A stretch of 64,000 nt of DNA from Buchnera aphidicola (Muscaphis stroyani) (GCF_005080865.1 NZ_CP034861.1:434001-498000); one strand, 5' to 3'. Numbered from the stretch's first letter, positions 52,361-62,189 are shown. Made by a program: numbers and translations. Notes: a model not told the origin generated them from the sequence alone.

Positions 52361-54217
52361 ATGATGATTTTACTTAAAAAAGCCATGATTCAAAAAATCA
52401 TACATCCAATTGATTTTTATTTTGCAACGTTTATATCTAAAACGAATCCCATTATAATGCTGATATCTGCTTGTGTAAGTTATGAAAATAGAAATGGTCA
52501 TATTTTTTTACCAATAGAATACTTTGAAAAAAATAGTTTTTTTTCTAGTTTAAATTTAAAATTTATTAAAAAAATTCTAATTCAATTAGGTAAAAATCCG
52601 AAATGGATATTAGAATTATCAAAATGTAAAGCTGTTAGCAATGGAACTATTCCGACACCTCTAGTGTTGTTTCAAAAAAAGATATATCTTTATAAAATGT
52701 GGAAAGCTGAAGATAACATTCTAAACTACTTATATGAAAATAACGTTTCACATGCAATTAATATATCAAAGTGTGCTAAAATATTAAAAAATTTATTTTG
52801 TGATAACGACAAAAATATCCAAAAAATAGCAGTTGCACTCAGTTTAATTCGAAATGTAATATTTATTACAGGAGGACCTGGAACTGGAAAAACAACTACT
52901 ATTTATAAAATTATCGTTGCTTTAATTAAAATTTCAAACAAAAAAATAAAAATTCAATTATCAGCTCCAACTGGAAAAGCAACTGAAAATTTAACAAAAA
53001 ATTTAAATAATAGTGTTTTCAATACCTTTCTTAATAGTGAAGAAAAAAATAATGTCATAAAAAATGCTATAACATTGCATAAATTACTCGGAATTCAAAA
53101 AATATCACAAAAAAAATTTTTTAATGAGAAAAACAAATTAGATATAGATGTTTTAATCATTGACGAAGCATCTATGATAGATGTTTTAATGATGGAAAGT
53201 ATACTATTAGCATTAAAAAAAAATACTAAAGTCATTTTCGTGGGAGATTATAATCAGTTGAGCCCCATAGAAACCGGTGCTATTCTAAAAAATATTTGTT
53301 ATTACTCTAATGAAGGATATCATAATCAAACTTTATCTTTGTTAGAAAAAATAACAAATTGCAAACTATCTTTCAAAAAAAATGAAAAAAAAACCGCATT
53401 CATTAGTGATAACATATGTACATTAACAGATAATTATCGATTTAAAAAATCTTCTAATATTAATATTTTAGCTGATGCAATATACAAAAATGACAAAAAA
53501 ATAATTCAAAATCTATTTAAAAATTTAATAAAAAATGTTTATTTTTATGAAGTTAATCATGATCAAGATTATGAAAAAATGATGGAATTTATATTTCTTA
53601 ATTATTTAGATTATTGGAATATAATTCAAAAAAAAGTAAATATTAAAGAAATAATTAAAAGTTTTCAAAAAAATCAGATATTATGTATTTTAAAAAATGG
53701 TTTATTTGGAACGCGAAATTTAAATAAAAAATTAGAAGAAATTCTAAATAGAAAAAAAATAATTAAATGTTTTTCTATAAAAAATAAATTATGGTATGTA
53801 GGAAAACCTATTATGATTGTCGAAAATAACAGAAGTTTTGGTTTATCTAACGGAGATATTGGGATTTCAAATATGAATTCTAAAGGAATACTACAAGTTT
53901 CTTTTCTGTTAAAAAACCAAAAAATTATAAACATACCGGCTCAAATTTTAAACAATTATCAAACTGCTTGGGCAATAACTGTACATAAATCACAAGGTTC
54001 TGAATTTAGCAATATAATTTTGGTTTTACCAAATGACGATTTAGAAATTTTAAAAAAAGATATCTTATATACTGCTGTAACTCGATCTCGAGAAAAAATT
54101 TTTATTTTTTCAAAAAAGAAAATATTTAAAATGGCTATTTTGAAAAAAACAAAAAAAGAAAATAGTTTAATAAAAAAAATTAATATTTTAAATAAAATAC
54201 ATGAAACTAAGACATAA
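52361..54217 (+). CDS. recD: Exonuclease V subunit alpha, RecD
   Basis: 5'-3' helicase subunit of RecBCD. The 618-residue protein (E. coli 608) has Walker A GGPGTGKTTT with Lys177, the same number as in E. coli. QLSAPTGKATENL, LIIDEASMIDVLMM, FVGDYNQLSPIETGAI, WAITVHKSQGSEF and YTAVTRSREKI follow. Ten bases separate it from recB. The transcript converges on the initiator tRNA gene. Confidence 0.95.
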   Translation: MMILLKKAMIQKIIHPIDFYFATFISKTNPIIMLISACVSYENRNGHIFLPIEYFEKNSFFSSLNLKFIKKILIQLGKNPKWILELSKCKAVSNGTIPTPLVLFQKKIYLYKMWKAEDNILNYLYENNVSHAINISKCAKILKNLFCDNDKNIQKIAVALSLIRNVIFITGGPGTGKTTTIYKIIVALIKISNKKIKIQLSAPTGKATENLTKNLNNSVFNTFLNSEEKNNVIKNAITLHKLLGIQKISQKKFFNEKNKLDIDVLIIDEASMIDVLMMESILLALKKNTKVIFVGDYNQLSPIETGAILKNICYYSNEGYHNQTLSLLEKITNCKLSFKKNEKKTAFISDNICTLTDNYRFKKSSNINILADAIYKNDKKIIQNLFKNLIKNVYFYEVNHDQDYEKMMEFIFLNYLDYWNIIQKKVNIKEIIKSFQKNQILCILKNGLFGTRNLNKKLEEILNRKKIIKCFSIKNKLWYVGKPIMIVENNRSFGLSNGDIGISNMNSKGILQVSFLLKNQKIINIPAQILNNYQTAWAITVHKSQGSEFSNIILVLPNDDLEILKKDILYTAVTRSREKIFIFSKKKIFKMAILKKTKKENSLIKKINILNKIHETKT

Positions 54218-54345
54218 AAATTTTATTTAATTTTTTATTAAAAATAAATTAACTGATAAAAATTTATATATTTGTAAAAAATAAGTAAATTTTTTTTGAT
54301 TGATAAATCATAATTTTTGATTTTATATTGAATAATATAAAAATT

Positions 54346-54422
<77 letters not shown>

Positions 54423-54781
54423 TCTTTAAGATAATTATTATAAACTTATATTAAAAAAATTGCAAATATTTTATATTAAAAAACCAAAAAATTTATTATT
54501 AGAATCAAAAATGAAACTATTGTTTATATTTTTATATTACAACATAAATTTCTTTATAAATATGTTATAAAATAGATAAAAAATAAATTTAATCACTTTA
54601 AAATAAAAAAATAAAATTTATAAACTTGTTATGTAATATAATAAACAATCAAGCACAGTAGATAGATTTTATAAAAAATTATAAACATCTTAATTATTAA
54701 AAAAATAAGTAAAATTTAATTTATAAACATAACGTTTCAACGATATAATCAAGTTACTCTATTTAAATTACATAAAAAAAT
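54423..54781. other. Divergent intergenic region tRNA-fMet / ribH
   Basis: About 360 bases of AT-rich sequence with no coding remnant. It must hold the leftward tRNA promoter and the rightward rib promoter. A TATAAT is present at 54744-54749, 33 bases before the ribH start, but without a convincing -35 element. No FMN riboswitch core was recognised. Confidence 0.5.
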
Positions 54782-55258
54782 ATGAATACAATTAATTCAG
54801 GAATCACAGTAAAAAACTCTTCTATTGCTATTATAATTTCCAGATTTAATGAATTTATTAATAAAAATTTGTTATTAGGAGCGCTGGACACGCTAATTCG
54901 ACTAGGTAAGATGAAAGAAGAAGAAATCTTGAAAATATACGTTCCAGGAACAAATGAAATACCAGTAGTTGCAAGTTATATTGCAAAATCTCAAAAATAT
55001 CATGCTATAATTGCAATAGGAACTATCATAAAAGGAAATACAGATCATTTTAAATATATATCAAATAATACTTTCAGTAATCTTTCAAAAATTAGTACAA
55101 AATATTTTATACCCATCACATTAGGAATATTGATTACAGACAACATAAAACAATCTATTGAAAGATCTGGAACAAAAATGGGAAATAAAGGATCTGAAGC
55201 AGCTTTAGCTGCATTAGAAATGATCAACACTATGAAATATGTTAAAAATAGATTTTAA
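54782..55258 (+). CDS. ribH: 6,7-dimethyl-8-ribityllumazine synthase
   Basis: Condenses the RibD product with dihydroxybutanone phosphate to lumazine, the penultimate step of riboflavin synthesis; often named ribE in E. coli. The 158-residue protein (E. coli 156) has SRFNEFINKNLL for substrate binding, VPGTNEIPV, AIGTIIKGNTDHFKYI with the catalytic histidine, and GNKGSEAALAALEM. It is followed by ribD and nusB, so the block is the enteric ribD-ribH-nusB cluster in altered order. Confidence 0.97.
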   Translation: MNTINSGITVKNSSIAIIISRFNEFINKNLLLGALDTLIRLGKMKEEEILKIYVPGTNEIPVVASYIAKSQKYHAIIAIGTIIKGNTDHFKYISNNTFSNLSKISTKYFIPITLGILITDNIKQSIERSGTKMGNKGSEAALAALEMINTMKYVKNRF

Positions 55259-55332
55259 TTTAAAGTATATTATAATTTTAAAATTATTTTAATTAAATAA
55301 AAACATTTTATAAATAAAATCGGTTTAAAAAA

Positions 55333-55776
55333 ATGAAAGATGAATTTTATATGAACAGAGCAATTAAAATTAGTAAACTAGGCCAATTTACGACGTCACC
55401 CAATCCTAATGTAGGATGCGTTATTGTTAAAAATGATAATATTATAGGAGAAGGATGGCATAATCAGTTTGGAGAAAATCATGCCGAAATAAACGCTCTG
55501 AAAATAGCTGGAAAAAAATCTAAAGGAGCAACTGCTTACTTAACTCTTGAACCTTGTAGCCATTTTGGGAAAACACCTCCTTGCTGTGTTGCACTTTTTC
55601 AATCTGGTATAAAACACGTTATTATTGCAAATATAGATCCTAATCCAAAAGTTTCTGGTAAAGGAATTTCGTACTTGACTAAAAAAGGTGTTTTAGTTAA
55701 AACAGGAGTACTGTCTCAAGAATCTAAAAAATGTAATAATGGATTTTTTAAACGAATGCATACAGGACTCCCATGA
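55333..55776 (+). CDS. ribD: RibD deaminase half (diaminohydroxyphosphoribosylaminopyrimidine deaminase)
   Basis: Deaminase domain of bifunctional RibD in riboflavin synthesis. In 147 residues it has the zinc and catalytic motif HAEINALK and the cysteine motif LEPCSHFGKTPPCC, with TSPNPNVGCVIV near the N terminus. It ends at a TGA at 55774-55776 after RMHTGLP. The reductase half continues in the same frame after that single stop; many RibD proteins have Trp at this place (RTG-PW-RLKLA pattern). If the UGA were read as an amino acid, the product would be 367 residues, the length of E. coli RibD. I recall published Buchnera annotations that list ribD1 and ribD2 separately, so the split may be old. 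Confidence 0.9.
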   Translation: MKDEFYMNRAIKISKLGQFTTSPNPNVGCVIVKNDNIIGEGWHNQFGENHAEINALKIAGKKSKGATAYLTLEPCSHFGKTPPCCVALFQSGIKHVIIANIDPNPKVSGKGISYLTKKGVLVKTGVLSQESKKCNNGFFKRMHTGLP

Positions 55777-55794
55777 GCTCGGCTTAAATTAGCT

Positions 55795-56436
55795 ATGTCA
55801 ATAGATGGTAGAATAGCTTTAAAAAATGGTGAAAGCAAATGGATTACTTCTTTATTCTCAAGAAAAGATGTACAAATTTTCCGAGCAAAAAGCTCTGTAA
55901 TTCTTAGTAGTAGCTCAACTATATTAAGAGATGATCCATTTTTAAACGTACGTTATAATTTATTTAACAAAAAAATGCTGTCTACATTCCCTAAAAAAAT
56001 ATTTAAACATCCAATACGAGTTATTATAGACAGTAAAAATCAAATTACTCCATTTCATAAAATTATTAACACTAAAGGAGAAATATGGTTAATAAGAATC
56101 AAACCAGATAATCAATTATGGCCTAAAAATGTCACACAAAAAATATTAAAACCATATAAAAATAAAATTAATCTTGTATCTTTATTTAAATTATTGGGAA
56201 AATTGGAAATTAATAATATATGGATAGAAGCTGGTAGCACTTTGTCTGGATCTTTACTAAAACTAAAATTAATAGATGAAATTATTATATACATCGCTCC
56301 TAAAATACTTGGTCATGAAGCAAAACCACTCTTTATTCTTCCAGATAAATCGAATTTAATTAAATGTATTCCATTTAATTTTCACAATATTTGTCAAATA
56401 GGTCCAGATATAAGATTAACACTTATACGTCAATAA
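55795..56436 (+). CDS. ribD: RibD reductase half (5-amino-6-(5-phosphoribosylamino)uracil reductase)
   Basis: NADPH-dependent reductase domain of RibD, of dihydrofolate-reductase-like fold. It has [53 protein letters not shown] and a C terminus PDIRLTLIR like E. coli. The first ATG is 55795, only 18 bases after and in frame with the UGA that ends the deaminase half. Starting there omits the RLKLA residues that form the first beta strand of the domain, so a separate protein would lack part of its core. This argues for readthrough, or for loss of function, unless translation starts at a non-standard codon upstream. Confidence 0.88.
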   Translation: MSIDGRIALKNGESKWITSLFSRKDVQIFRAKSSVILSSSSTILRDDPFLNVRYNLFNKKMLSTFPKKIFKHPIRVIIDSKNQITPFHKIINTKGEIWLIRIKPDNQLWPKNVTQKILKPYKNKINLVSLFKLLGKLEINNIWIEAGSTLSGSLLKLKLIDEIIIYIAPKILGHEAKPLFILPDKSNLIKCIPFNFHNICQIGPDIRLTLIRQ

Positions 56437-56471
56437 AAAAAATAATATCTGTTTAAAAAAAAGAGATTTTT

Positions 56472-56885
56472 ATGAAACCATCCTTTCGAAGAAAAGCACG
56501 TGCATGTGCTTTGCAAATGTTATACTCTTGGGAAATATCAAAAAATGAAATTAAAAATAGCGCTGTTCAATTTTTAAAAGAAAAAAATAAAAAAAATATT
56601 GATATTCCATATTTTTATGAATTAATTGTTGGAATAACTTTTGATTGTGAAAACATAGATAACTTAATGCAACCTTACCTCTCTAGAACATTAAAAGAGT
56701 TGGGTCAAATTGAAAAAGCAATTCTTAGAATATCATTCTATGAAATGTACAAAAGAACAGATATACCTTACAAAGTATCAATTAATGAAGGAATTGAATT
56801 AGCAAAATTATTTGGATCTGAAGACAGTCATAAATTTATTAATGGAGTTTTAGACAAAGCTGCATTAAAAATTAAATTAAAATAA
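56472..56885 (+). CDS. nusB: Transcription antitermination factor NusB
   Basis: RNA-binding protein that joins NusE (S10) at boxA for ribosomal RNA antitermination. The 137-residue protein (E. coli 139) has [16 protein letters not shown] at the N terminus, the [10 protein letters not shown] helix, [17 protein letters not shown] and a [10 protein letters not shown]-terminal helix. It follows ribD, as the enteric rib-nusB cluster does, and converges on dxs with about 30 bases between the stops. Confidence 0.97.
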   Translation: MKPSFRRKARACALQMLYSWEISKNEIKNSAVQFLKEKNKKNIDIPYFYELIVGITFDCENIDNLMQPYLSRTLKELGQIEKAILRISFYEMYKRTDIPYKVSINEGIELAKLFGSEDSHKFINGVLDKAALKIKLK

Positions 56886-56888
56886 AAT

Positions 56889-56914
56889 ATATAATTTTTC
56901 TTAAAAATTTATAT
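56889..56914. terminator. Small AT hairpin between nusB and dxs
   Basis: AATTTTT pairs with AAAAATT (56893-56899 with 56903-56909) around a 3-base loop, and after a one-base bulge four or five more A-T pairs follow. It fills the gap between convergent stops. Without any G-C pair it is only a weak terminator candidate. Confidence 0.3.
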
Positions 56915-56915
56915 T

Positions 56916-58702
56916 TTAAAATTTATGTAACCAAGAAGATATTTGTTTTTCAATACCTTTAGAATCTAATTGATAATCACGTAGAATTTCTTCTTGAGTG
57001 CCTTGAGGAATAAACAAATCAGGTAATCCAATGTTTAAAACTGGGATTAAAATTTTTTTTAACATTATAAATTCATTTACAGAACTTCCAGCTCCTCCTG
57101 ATATTACTCCTTCTTCAAGAGTAACAAAATATTTATGCGTACGTGATAACTTAATAAGTATATTTTTATCTAAAGGCTTCACGAAACGCATATCAACTAA
57201 AGTAGTGTTTAAATTTTCTGCTACGCAAAAAGCATTTTTTAACAAAACTCCAAAATTTAAAATAGCGATTTCAACTCCAATTCTTTTTACAATAGACTGT
57301 CCAAGAGGGATAACACGCATTGGAGTTAAAAAAGATCCAATTCCACAACCTTTTGGGTATCTTACTGCACTCGGTCCTTTTTTATGCATATAACCAGTAT
57401 AAAGCATTTGTCTCAATTCATTTTCGTTACTTGGCGTCATAAGCACAATTCCTGGGATACACCTTAAATAACATAAATCAAAAATGCCTTGATGTGTTTC
57501 GCCATCATTTCCAACGACACCACTTCTATCAATGGCAAATAAAACAGATAATTTTTGAAGTGCTATATCATGTATTAATTGATCATAAGCACGTTGTAAA
57601 AATGTGGAATAAATAGAAACAACCGGTTTATAACCTCCAATTGATAAACCAGCAGCAAAAGTAACTGCATGTTGCTCGGAAATAGCAACATCAAAATATT
57701 GATTAGGGAAAAGACGTGAAAATTGTACCATTCCTGAACCTTCGCACATAGCAGGTGTAATAGCAATTAATTTTTTATCAAATTGAGCCGTTTCACATAA
57801 CCATGCACCAAATACATCTGAATAGCTCATAGAGTTTGATTTTAAAACATCATCCTGAGGAACTGTATGCCATTTTACAGGATCTAATTCTGCCGGTAAA
57901 TGACCCTTTCCTTTTTTAGTTAAAAGATGTAAAAAATAAACTCCTTGTTTATTTTTAATATTTTTAAGGATTTTAATAATAGATAAAATATCATGACCAT
58001 CAAATGGACCTAAATATTTAAAACCTAAACTTTGAAAGATAGAATTGAAACAACAATTTTTTTTTTTAATTTAATAGGATGAGAACTATTTTTTTTATTA
58101 TTTTTTAAAACATTTAAATGGTTTTGTAAAGCACCTACATTTTTAGAAATAGACATTTCATTATCATTTAATATTACCAGTAAATTAGACTGAACATGCC
58201 CTGCATGGTTCATAGCTTCAAACGCCATTCCGGCAGTCATTGCTCCATCTCCAATAACGCAAATAGTTCTTCTATTTCTTCCTTCTTTTTGAGATGCAAT
58301 AGATAGTCCCAAACCAGCGCTAATAGAAGTAGAAGAATGACCAACACTTAAAACATCATAAATGCTTTCTGCTCTACAAGGAAATGAATGTAATCCATTT
58401 TTTTTTCTAATACTCTGAATTTGGTGCATTCTTCCAGTAAGTATTTTATGAGGATATGCCTGATGACCTGTATCCCATAATAAATTATCAAAGGGAGTAT
58501 TATAAATATAGTGTAATGCTACTGTAATTTCAATTACTCCTAATCCAGAAGCTACATGACCTTTAGGGGAATACGATGCATCTAATAAGTATTCACGTAA
58601 TTCCATGCACAATTTAGACAATTGTTTAGTAGACAATAATCGTAAATTTTTTACTGAATTAGCAAACGACAAAATAGGGTATTTTTTAAAATTAAAGCTC
58701 AT
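56916..58702 (-). pseudogene. dxs: 1-deoxy-D-xylulose-5-phosphate synthase, split by a poly(A) frameshift
   Basis: Dxs condenses pyruvate and glyceraldehyde 3-phosphate with thiamine diphosphate, the first MEP-pathway step. The N-terminal frame (start 58702 by alignment; 58714 also possible) has [42 protein letters not shown] and NDNEMSIS, and stops at 58025-58027. The C-terminal frame is open from about 58056, before any ATG, with [18 protein letters not shown], then [17 protein letters not shown] and PSAVRYP, and ends at 56916. The junction is a run of 11 A at 58057-58067; one added A joins both into 595 residues (E. coli 620). A loop of about 20 residues is shortened there. Apparent start ATG 57830 is internal. 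Function depends on slippage or correction of the sequence. Confidence 0.87.
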
Positions 58703-58726
58703 TAAAATGCTCATTTTTTAAATTTG

Positions 58727-59596
58727 TTAAATTGTATTAATTATGAATTTAATTAATATTTCTAATGTACTTATATTGAATTTTTTTTTTAAATCCCGCA
58801 AAGCAAAAAACGCTTCTTGATATAATTTTTTTATTTTTTCATATGATTGATCTAATCCGAATTTAAAGGGATATGTATAAATTCTTGAATTGCTTTTTTT
58901 AAATTTTTTAACATCACTTTTAAAATCAATAATATCATCTTGAATTTGAAAAGCTAAACCAATAGCTATAGAAAAACGATCTAAAGTTGATAAAGTTGTT
59001 TTAGAAAAATACTTAGAAGAAAGATAAGCTAAACGTACAGACGATCGAATTAAAAATGCGGTCTTGTATAAATTTATTTTTTCTAATTTATTTGTACTTT
59101 TTCCTGCTCTTAAATCTAATACTTGACCCATACACATACCAGAAAACCCAATTGAGTTAGAAAGTTCAGAAATCATTTTTAAACGCTTATAATAAGATAC
59201 ACCAGGCATTGATCTAGATGAGAGAATATTAAAAGAAAGACTCTGAAAAGCATCTCCGGCAATTAAGGAAACATCTTCACCATATCTTTTATGGCAGGTA
59301 AGTTTTCCTCTTCTAAAATCGTCGTTATCCATACATGGTAAATCATCATGGATTAAAGAATATAAATGAATGCATTCAACAGCCAAAGATATTGAATCAA
59401 GAGTAATGATATTAACTTTAAACATTGTTCCAAAAACATATATTAAACATGGACGTATTCGCTTTCCACCTGAAACAATGCTGTATTTAATAGATTCTAA
59501 AAGAACAGAATTCTGAAAAGGTAATTTTCTTATCATCTTTAACAATTTTTTATTTATACGATGTCTATACATTTCGCATAAATTAATAGAATTCAT
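58727..59596 (-). CDS. ispA: Farnesyl diphosphate synthase
   Basis: Builds C10 and C15 prenyl diphosphates from IPP and DMAPP. The 289-residue protein (E. coli 299) has the first aspartate-rich motif in HDDLPCMDNDDFRRG and the second in FQIQDDIIDF. SGGKRIRPCLIY, GDAFQSL and GMCMGQVLDL are conserved. It is followed 24 bases later by dxs, the E. coli ispA-dxs order. Its farnesyl product is the substrate of CyoE in this window. Confidence 0.96.
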   Translation of the reverse strand: MNSINLCEMYRHRINKKLLKMIRKLPFQNSVLLESIKYSIVSGGKRIRPCLIYVFGTMFKVNIITLDSISLAVECIHLYSLIHDDLPCMDNDDFRRGKLTCHKRYGEDVSLIAGDAFQSLSFNILSSRSMPGVSYYKRLKMISELSNSIGFSGMCMGQVLDLRAGKSTNKLEKINLYKTAFLIRSSVRLAYLSSKYFSKTTLSTLDRFSIAIGLAFQIQDDIIDFKSDVKKFKKSNSRIYTYPFKFGLDQSYEKIKKLYQEAFFALRDLKKKFNISTLEILIKFIINTI

Positions 59597-59735
59597 TTTA
59601 CAACGCCTAATTAAGATAATTAATTTTTTTGAGTTTTATTTTATAAAAACATTATAATATATAATGTTAATCTAAAAAATATAAAAAAAAGTGTTTTATA
59701 ATTTATATTTTTATTTATTCATTAAAATAACCAAA

Positions 59736-60902
59736 TTAACTGAAAAAACTAACCATTAACCAAAATAAAACAAACAACGTTTCTAATAAAAATATCTCAG
59801 AAACATCAAAAAAACTACACAACCACCCGCTCAACACACCTCCAAAAAAAACACCTAAAAACTGACTAGTGGAATAAATACTCATCACTCTACCCCTACT
59901 GCTTATTGGTGCTTCTTTATTTAAAAATGAAGGGAAAAATACTTCAAGTAAATTAAAAGCAATAAAAAACAATTGTAATGAACATATTAAAACAAAAAGA
60001 TTTTTGTTACACGCGTGCAATATAAAAAAAGAACAAAAAATAAAAAAAATACATATTTCAATAATGTTTTTTAAAATGCGTTTAGATTTTAAAAAAAACA
60101 CAACAAAAAACAAAAAAATAAAAGAAGACGCAATAATGCTTAAATATACTTTCCAATGATTATTTAAAGATAATCCAGACAATATAAGTTGATGAGGTAT
60201 AATCATAAAGTTTATCATTAATAAACAATGAAGACAAAATATACCTAAATAACACCTAAAAATTTTACTTCTGACAAAAAAAATTGATGATTTTTTAGAT
60301 GAACAATATTGATTTTTTTGTAACTCTATATTTTTTGATTCAGGGATAAAAAAAATAACAGTAAAAATACATAGAACTGAAAAAAATACAGATATCCAAA
60401 AAATTGAAAAAAATCCAAAATATTCAAAAACCAATGGACCAGAAACAATAGAAAATAAAAAAGAAAGAGCAAAGCTGGCTCCTATTGCAGATATAGCTTT
60501 AACACGATGTTCTTCTCTGATTAAATCAGATAGCAAAGCCATTAAAACTCCAGATATAGCCCCAGATCCTTGTATAGCTCTGCCGACAATAATGCCCCAA
60601 ATGGAATCAGTATCAGCGGCTATAAAACTTCCAATTAAAAACATCAGTAAACCTAATATAATTAATCTTTTTCTACCAAATTTATCAGATAAAATTCCAT
60701 ATGGAACTTGAAAAATAACTTGAGTAATTCCATAAATTCCAATTGATAAACCAACTAAAAAATGACTTCCATCTTTAAAAGACATACCGTATTCACTTAA
60801 AACAGGAAGAACCATGAACATTCCTAACATTCTAAATAAAAAAACAACAAAAAGACTGAATGTGACTTGTAATTCTATAAAATTCATCTTATAATTTTTC
60901 AT
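59736..60902 (-). CDS. yajR: Major facilitator superfamily transporter YajR, short form
   Basis: Inner-membrane transporter of the MFS drug:H+ antiporter group; substrate unknown. The N terminus (MLGMFMVLPVLSEYGMSFKDG) is very close to E. coli YajR, and the MFS A motif GILSDKFGRKRLI follows helix 2. About twelve hydrophobic segments are present. At 388 residues it ends right after the last helix, while E. coli YajR (454) has an additional cytoplasmic YAM domain, lost here. It lies next to the cyo operon as in E. coli. Confidence 0.92.
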   Translation of the reverse strand: MKNYKMNFIELQVTFSLFVVFLFRMLGMFMVLPVLSEYGMSFKDGSHFLVGLSIGIYGITQVIFQVPYGILSDKFGRKRLIILGLLMFLIGSFIAADTDSIWGIIVGRAIQGSGAISGVLMALLSDLIREEHRVKAISAIGASFALSFLFSIVSGPLVFEYFGFFSIFWISVFFSVLCIFTVIFFIPESKNIELQKNQYCSSKKSSIFFVRSKIFRCYLGIFCLHCLLMINFMIIPHQLILSGLSLNNHWKVYLSIIASSFIFLFFVVFFLKSKRILKNIIEICIFFIFCSFFILHACNKNLFVLICSLQLFFIAFNLLEVFFPSFLNKEAPISSRGRVMSIYSTSQFLGVFFGGVLSGWLCSFFDVSEIFLLETLFVLFWLMVSFFS

Positions 60903-60959
60903 TGTTTGCTCAATTCATATAAAGTTTGTGTTTATTGTAACGTCTTTAGGAAAATAAAA

Positions 60960-61307
60960 ATGAAAGATGCTATTAATAAAAATTTATTTAAACATAAAAA
61001 AATTGAAACAGATCCAGAAGGATATCTTAAAAAAACTAAAGATTGGAATATTATTTTAGCTAGAGAAATAGCTGAAAAAGAAAATATTTTTTTAAAAAAA
61101 GATCACTGGAAAGTTATAAACTTTGTTCGAAATTTTTATTTAAAATTTAATACTACTCCCTCTATGAGAATGCTTATTAGAAGTATTAAATTAGAAATAG
61201 GAGAAAAAAAAAGCAACAGTATTTATTTACATAAATTATTTCCTCAAGGCCCAGCTAAACAGGCCAGTAAAATTGCTGGTATACCTAAACCCGTAAAATG
61301 TCTATAA
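60960..61307 (+). CDS. tusE: Sulfurtransferase TusE
   Basis: DsrC-family protein that takes sulfur from TusBCD and passes it to MnmA for 2-thiouridine synthesis at the wobble base of Lys, Glu and Gln tRNAs. The frame is open from 60906, but ATG 60960 with AGGA upstream is the likely start, giving 115 residues (E. coli 109). DPEGYL, the W-KVINFVRNFYLKF helix, TPSMRMLIR and the C-terminal acceptor cysteine in IPKPVKCL are diagnostic. It is divergent from yajR and its stop abuts the cyoE stop with no gap. Confidence 0.93.
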   Translation: MKDAINKNLFKHKKIETDPEGYLKKTKDWNIILAREIAEKENIFLKKDHWKVINFVRNFYLKFNTTPSMRMLIRSIKLEIGEKKSNSIYLHKLFPQGPAKQASKIAGIPKPVKCL

Positions 61308-62177
61308 TTAAAATATAAAATCTAAAGAAATCAAAAAATTAAACATAACAACAACTACAATTGAAAAATAAAATAACTGCAAAGAATTTTTATGATTCTC
61401 TTTGTTTCTATTGTTTAAATTAACAAATGATAAATATAACCAAAAAAAATCAATTATAAATAAAAAAAATAAACATTTATCACTAATATAGTTCAGTATT
61501 TTCAATATGATATTAGAAATAATAAAACCGACTATATAATACACAATATGTTTTTTAGTTAAATAAACTCCTTTTATTACTGAAAAAACTGGAATTTTTG
61601 CGTTTTTATAATCATTTAATCTAAAAATGGAAATAGAATAAAAATGAGCCATTTGCCAAAATACAAAAGTAATGAAAAACAATACAGCACATAAATTTAT
61701 ATTGTTTGTAGCTGCCGTATGACCAATGACTGAAGGAATAGATCCTGAAAAACTTCCTACAAAAGTTGAATATATTGAATTTCTTTTATATATTAACGTG
61801 TATAAAAACACGTAAACTAAAAAACCAAAAACTGATAAAAACATTGATAAATAATTCACTAAATAACCTAATATAAAAACTCCAATTATCCCCAAAAATA
61901 AACTAAAAATTATAGCATTTATAGGTTTTATTAATTTTCTAGCTAAAACTCTATTTTTAGTTCTTTTCATTTTTTGATCTATATCAAAATCTATTAGATT
62001 GTTTAAAACACAGGCAGAAGCCATTACTAAAGACGTACCTAAAATTGTATTTAAAAATAAAAACGGACTAAATTTTATATGAGAAGAAAATAAAAAACCA
62101 CCCATTATTAAAATTATATTACCAAATATAATACCTGGTTTAATTATTTCACAGTAATGCTTAATAGAAATTATCAT
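61308..62177 (-). CDS. cyoE: Protoheme IX farnesyltransferase (heme O synthase)
   Basis: Transfers farnesyl to protoheme, making heme O for cytochrome bo oxidase. Inner-membrane UbiA-family protein with about nine hydrophobic segments. The prenyl-diphosphate-binding aspartates are in NNLIDFDIDQKMKRTKNR; WQMAHFYSISIFRLNDY is the second conserved block. The 289 residues compare with 296 in E. coli. Last gene of the leftward cyo operon, 12 bases after cyoD. It requires farnesyl diphosphate from the MEP/IspA route. Confidence 0.96.
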   Translation of the reverse strand: MIISIKHYCEIIKPGIIFGNIILIMGGFLFSSHIKFSPFLFLNTILGTSLVMASACVLNNLIDFDIDQKMKRTKNRVLARKLIKPINAIIFSLFLGIIGVFILGYLVNYLSMFLSVFGFLVYVFLYTLIYKRNSIYSTFVGSFSGSIPSVIGHTAATNNINLCAVLFFITFVFWQMAHFYSISIFRLNDYKNAKIPVFSVIKGVYLTKKHIVYYIVGFIISNIILKILNYISDKCLFFLFIIDFFWLYLSFVNLNNRNKENHKNSLQLFYFSIVVVVMFNFLISLDFIF

Positions 62178-62189
62178 ATTTAAGTATCT

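Noticed and set aside
54423..54781. FMN riboswitch upstream of ribH
   Set aside because: None of the GC-rich conserved RFN-element core was seen in this AT-rich spacer.
57575..57830. ATG 57830 as the true start of a separate C-terminal Dxs protein
   Set aside because: The frame is open and conserved for about 75 more codons upstream ([10 protein letters not shown] and following), so it is an internal methionine.
60906..60959. An 18-residue N-terminal extension of TusE
   Set aside because: ATG 60960 has AGGA upstream and fits the family; the extension would overlap the divergent promoter region with yajR.
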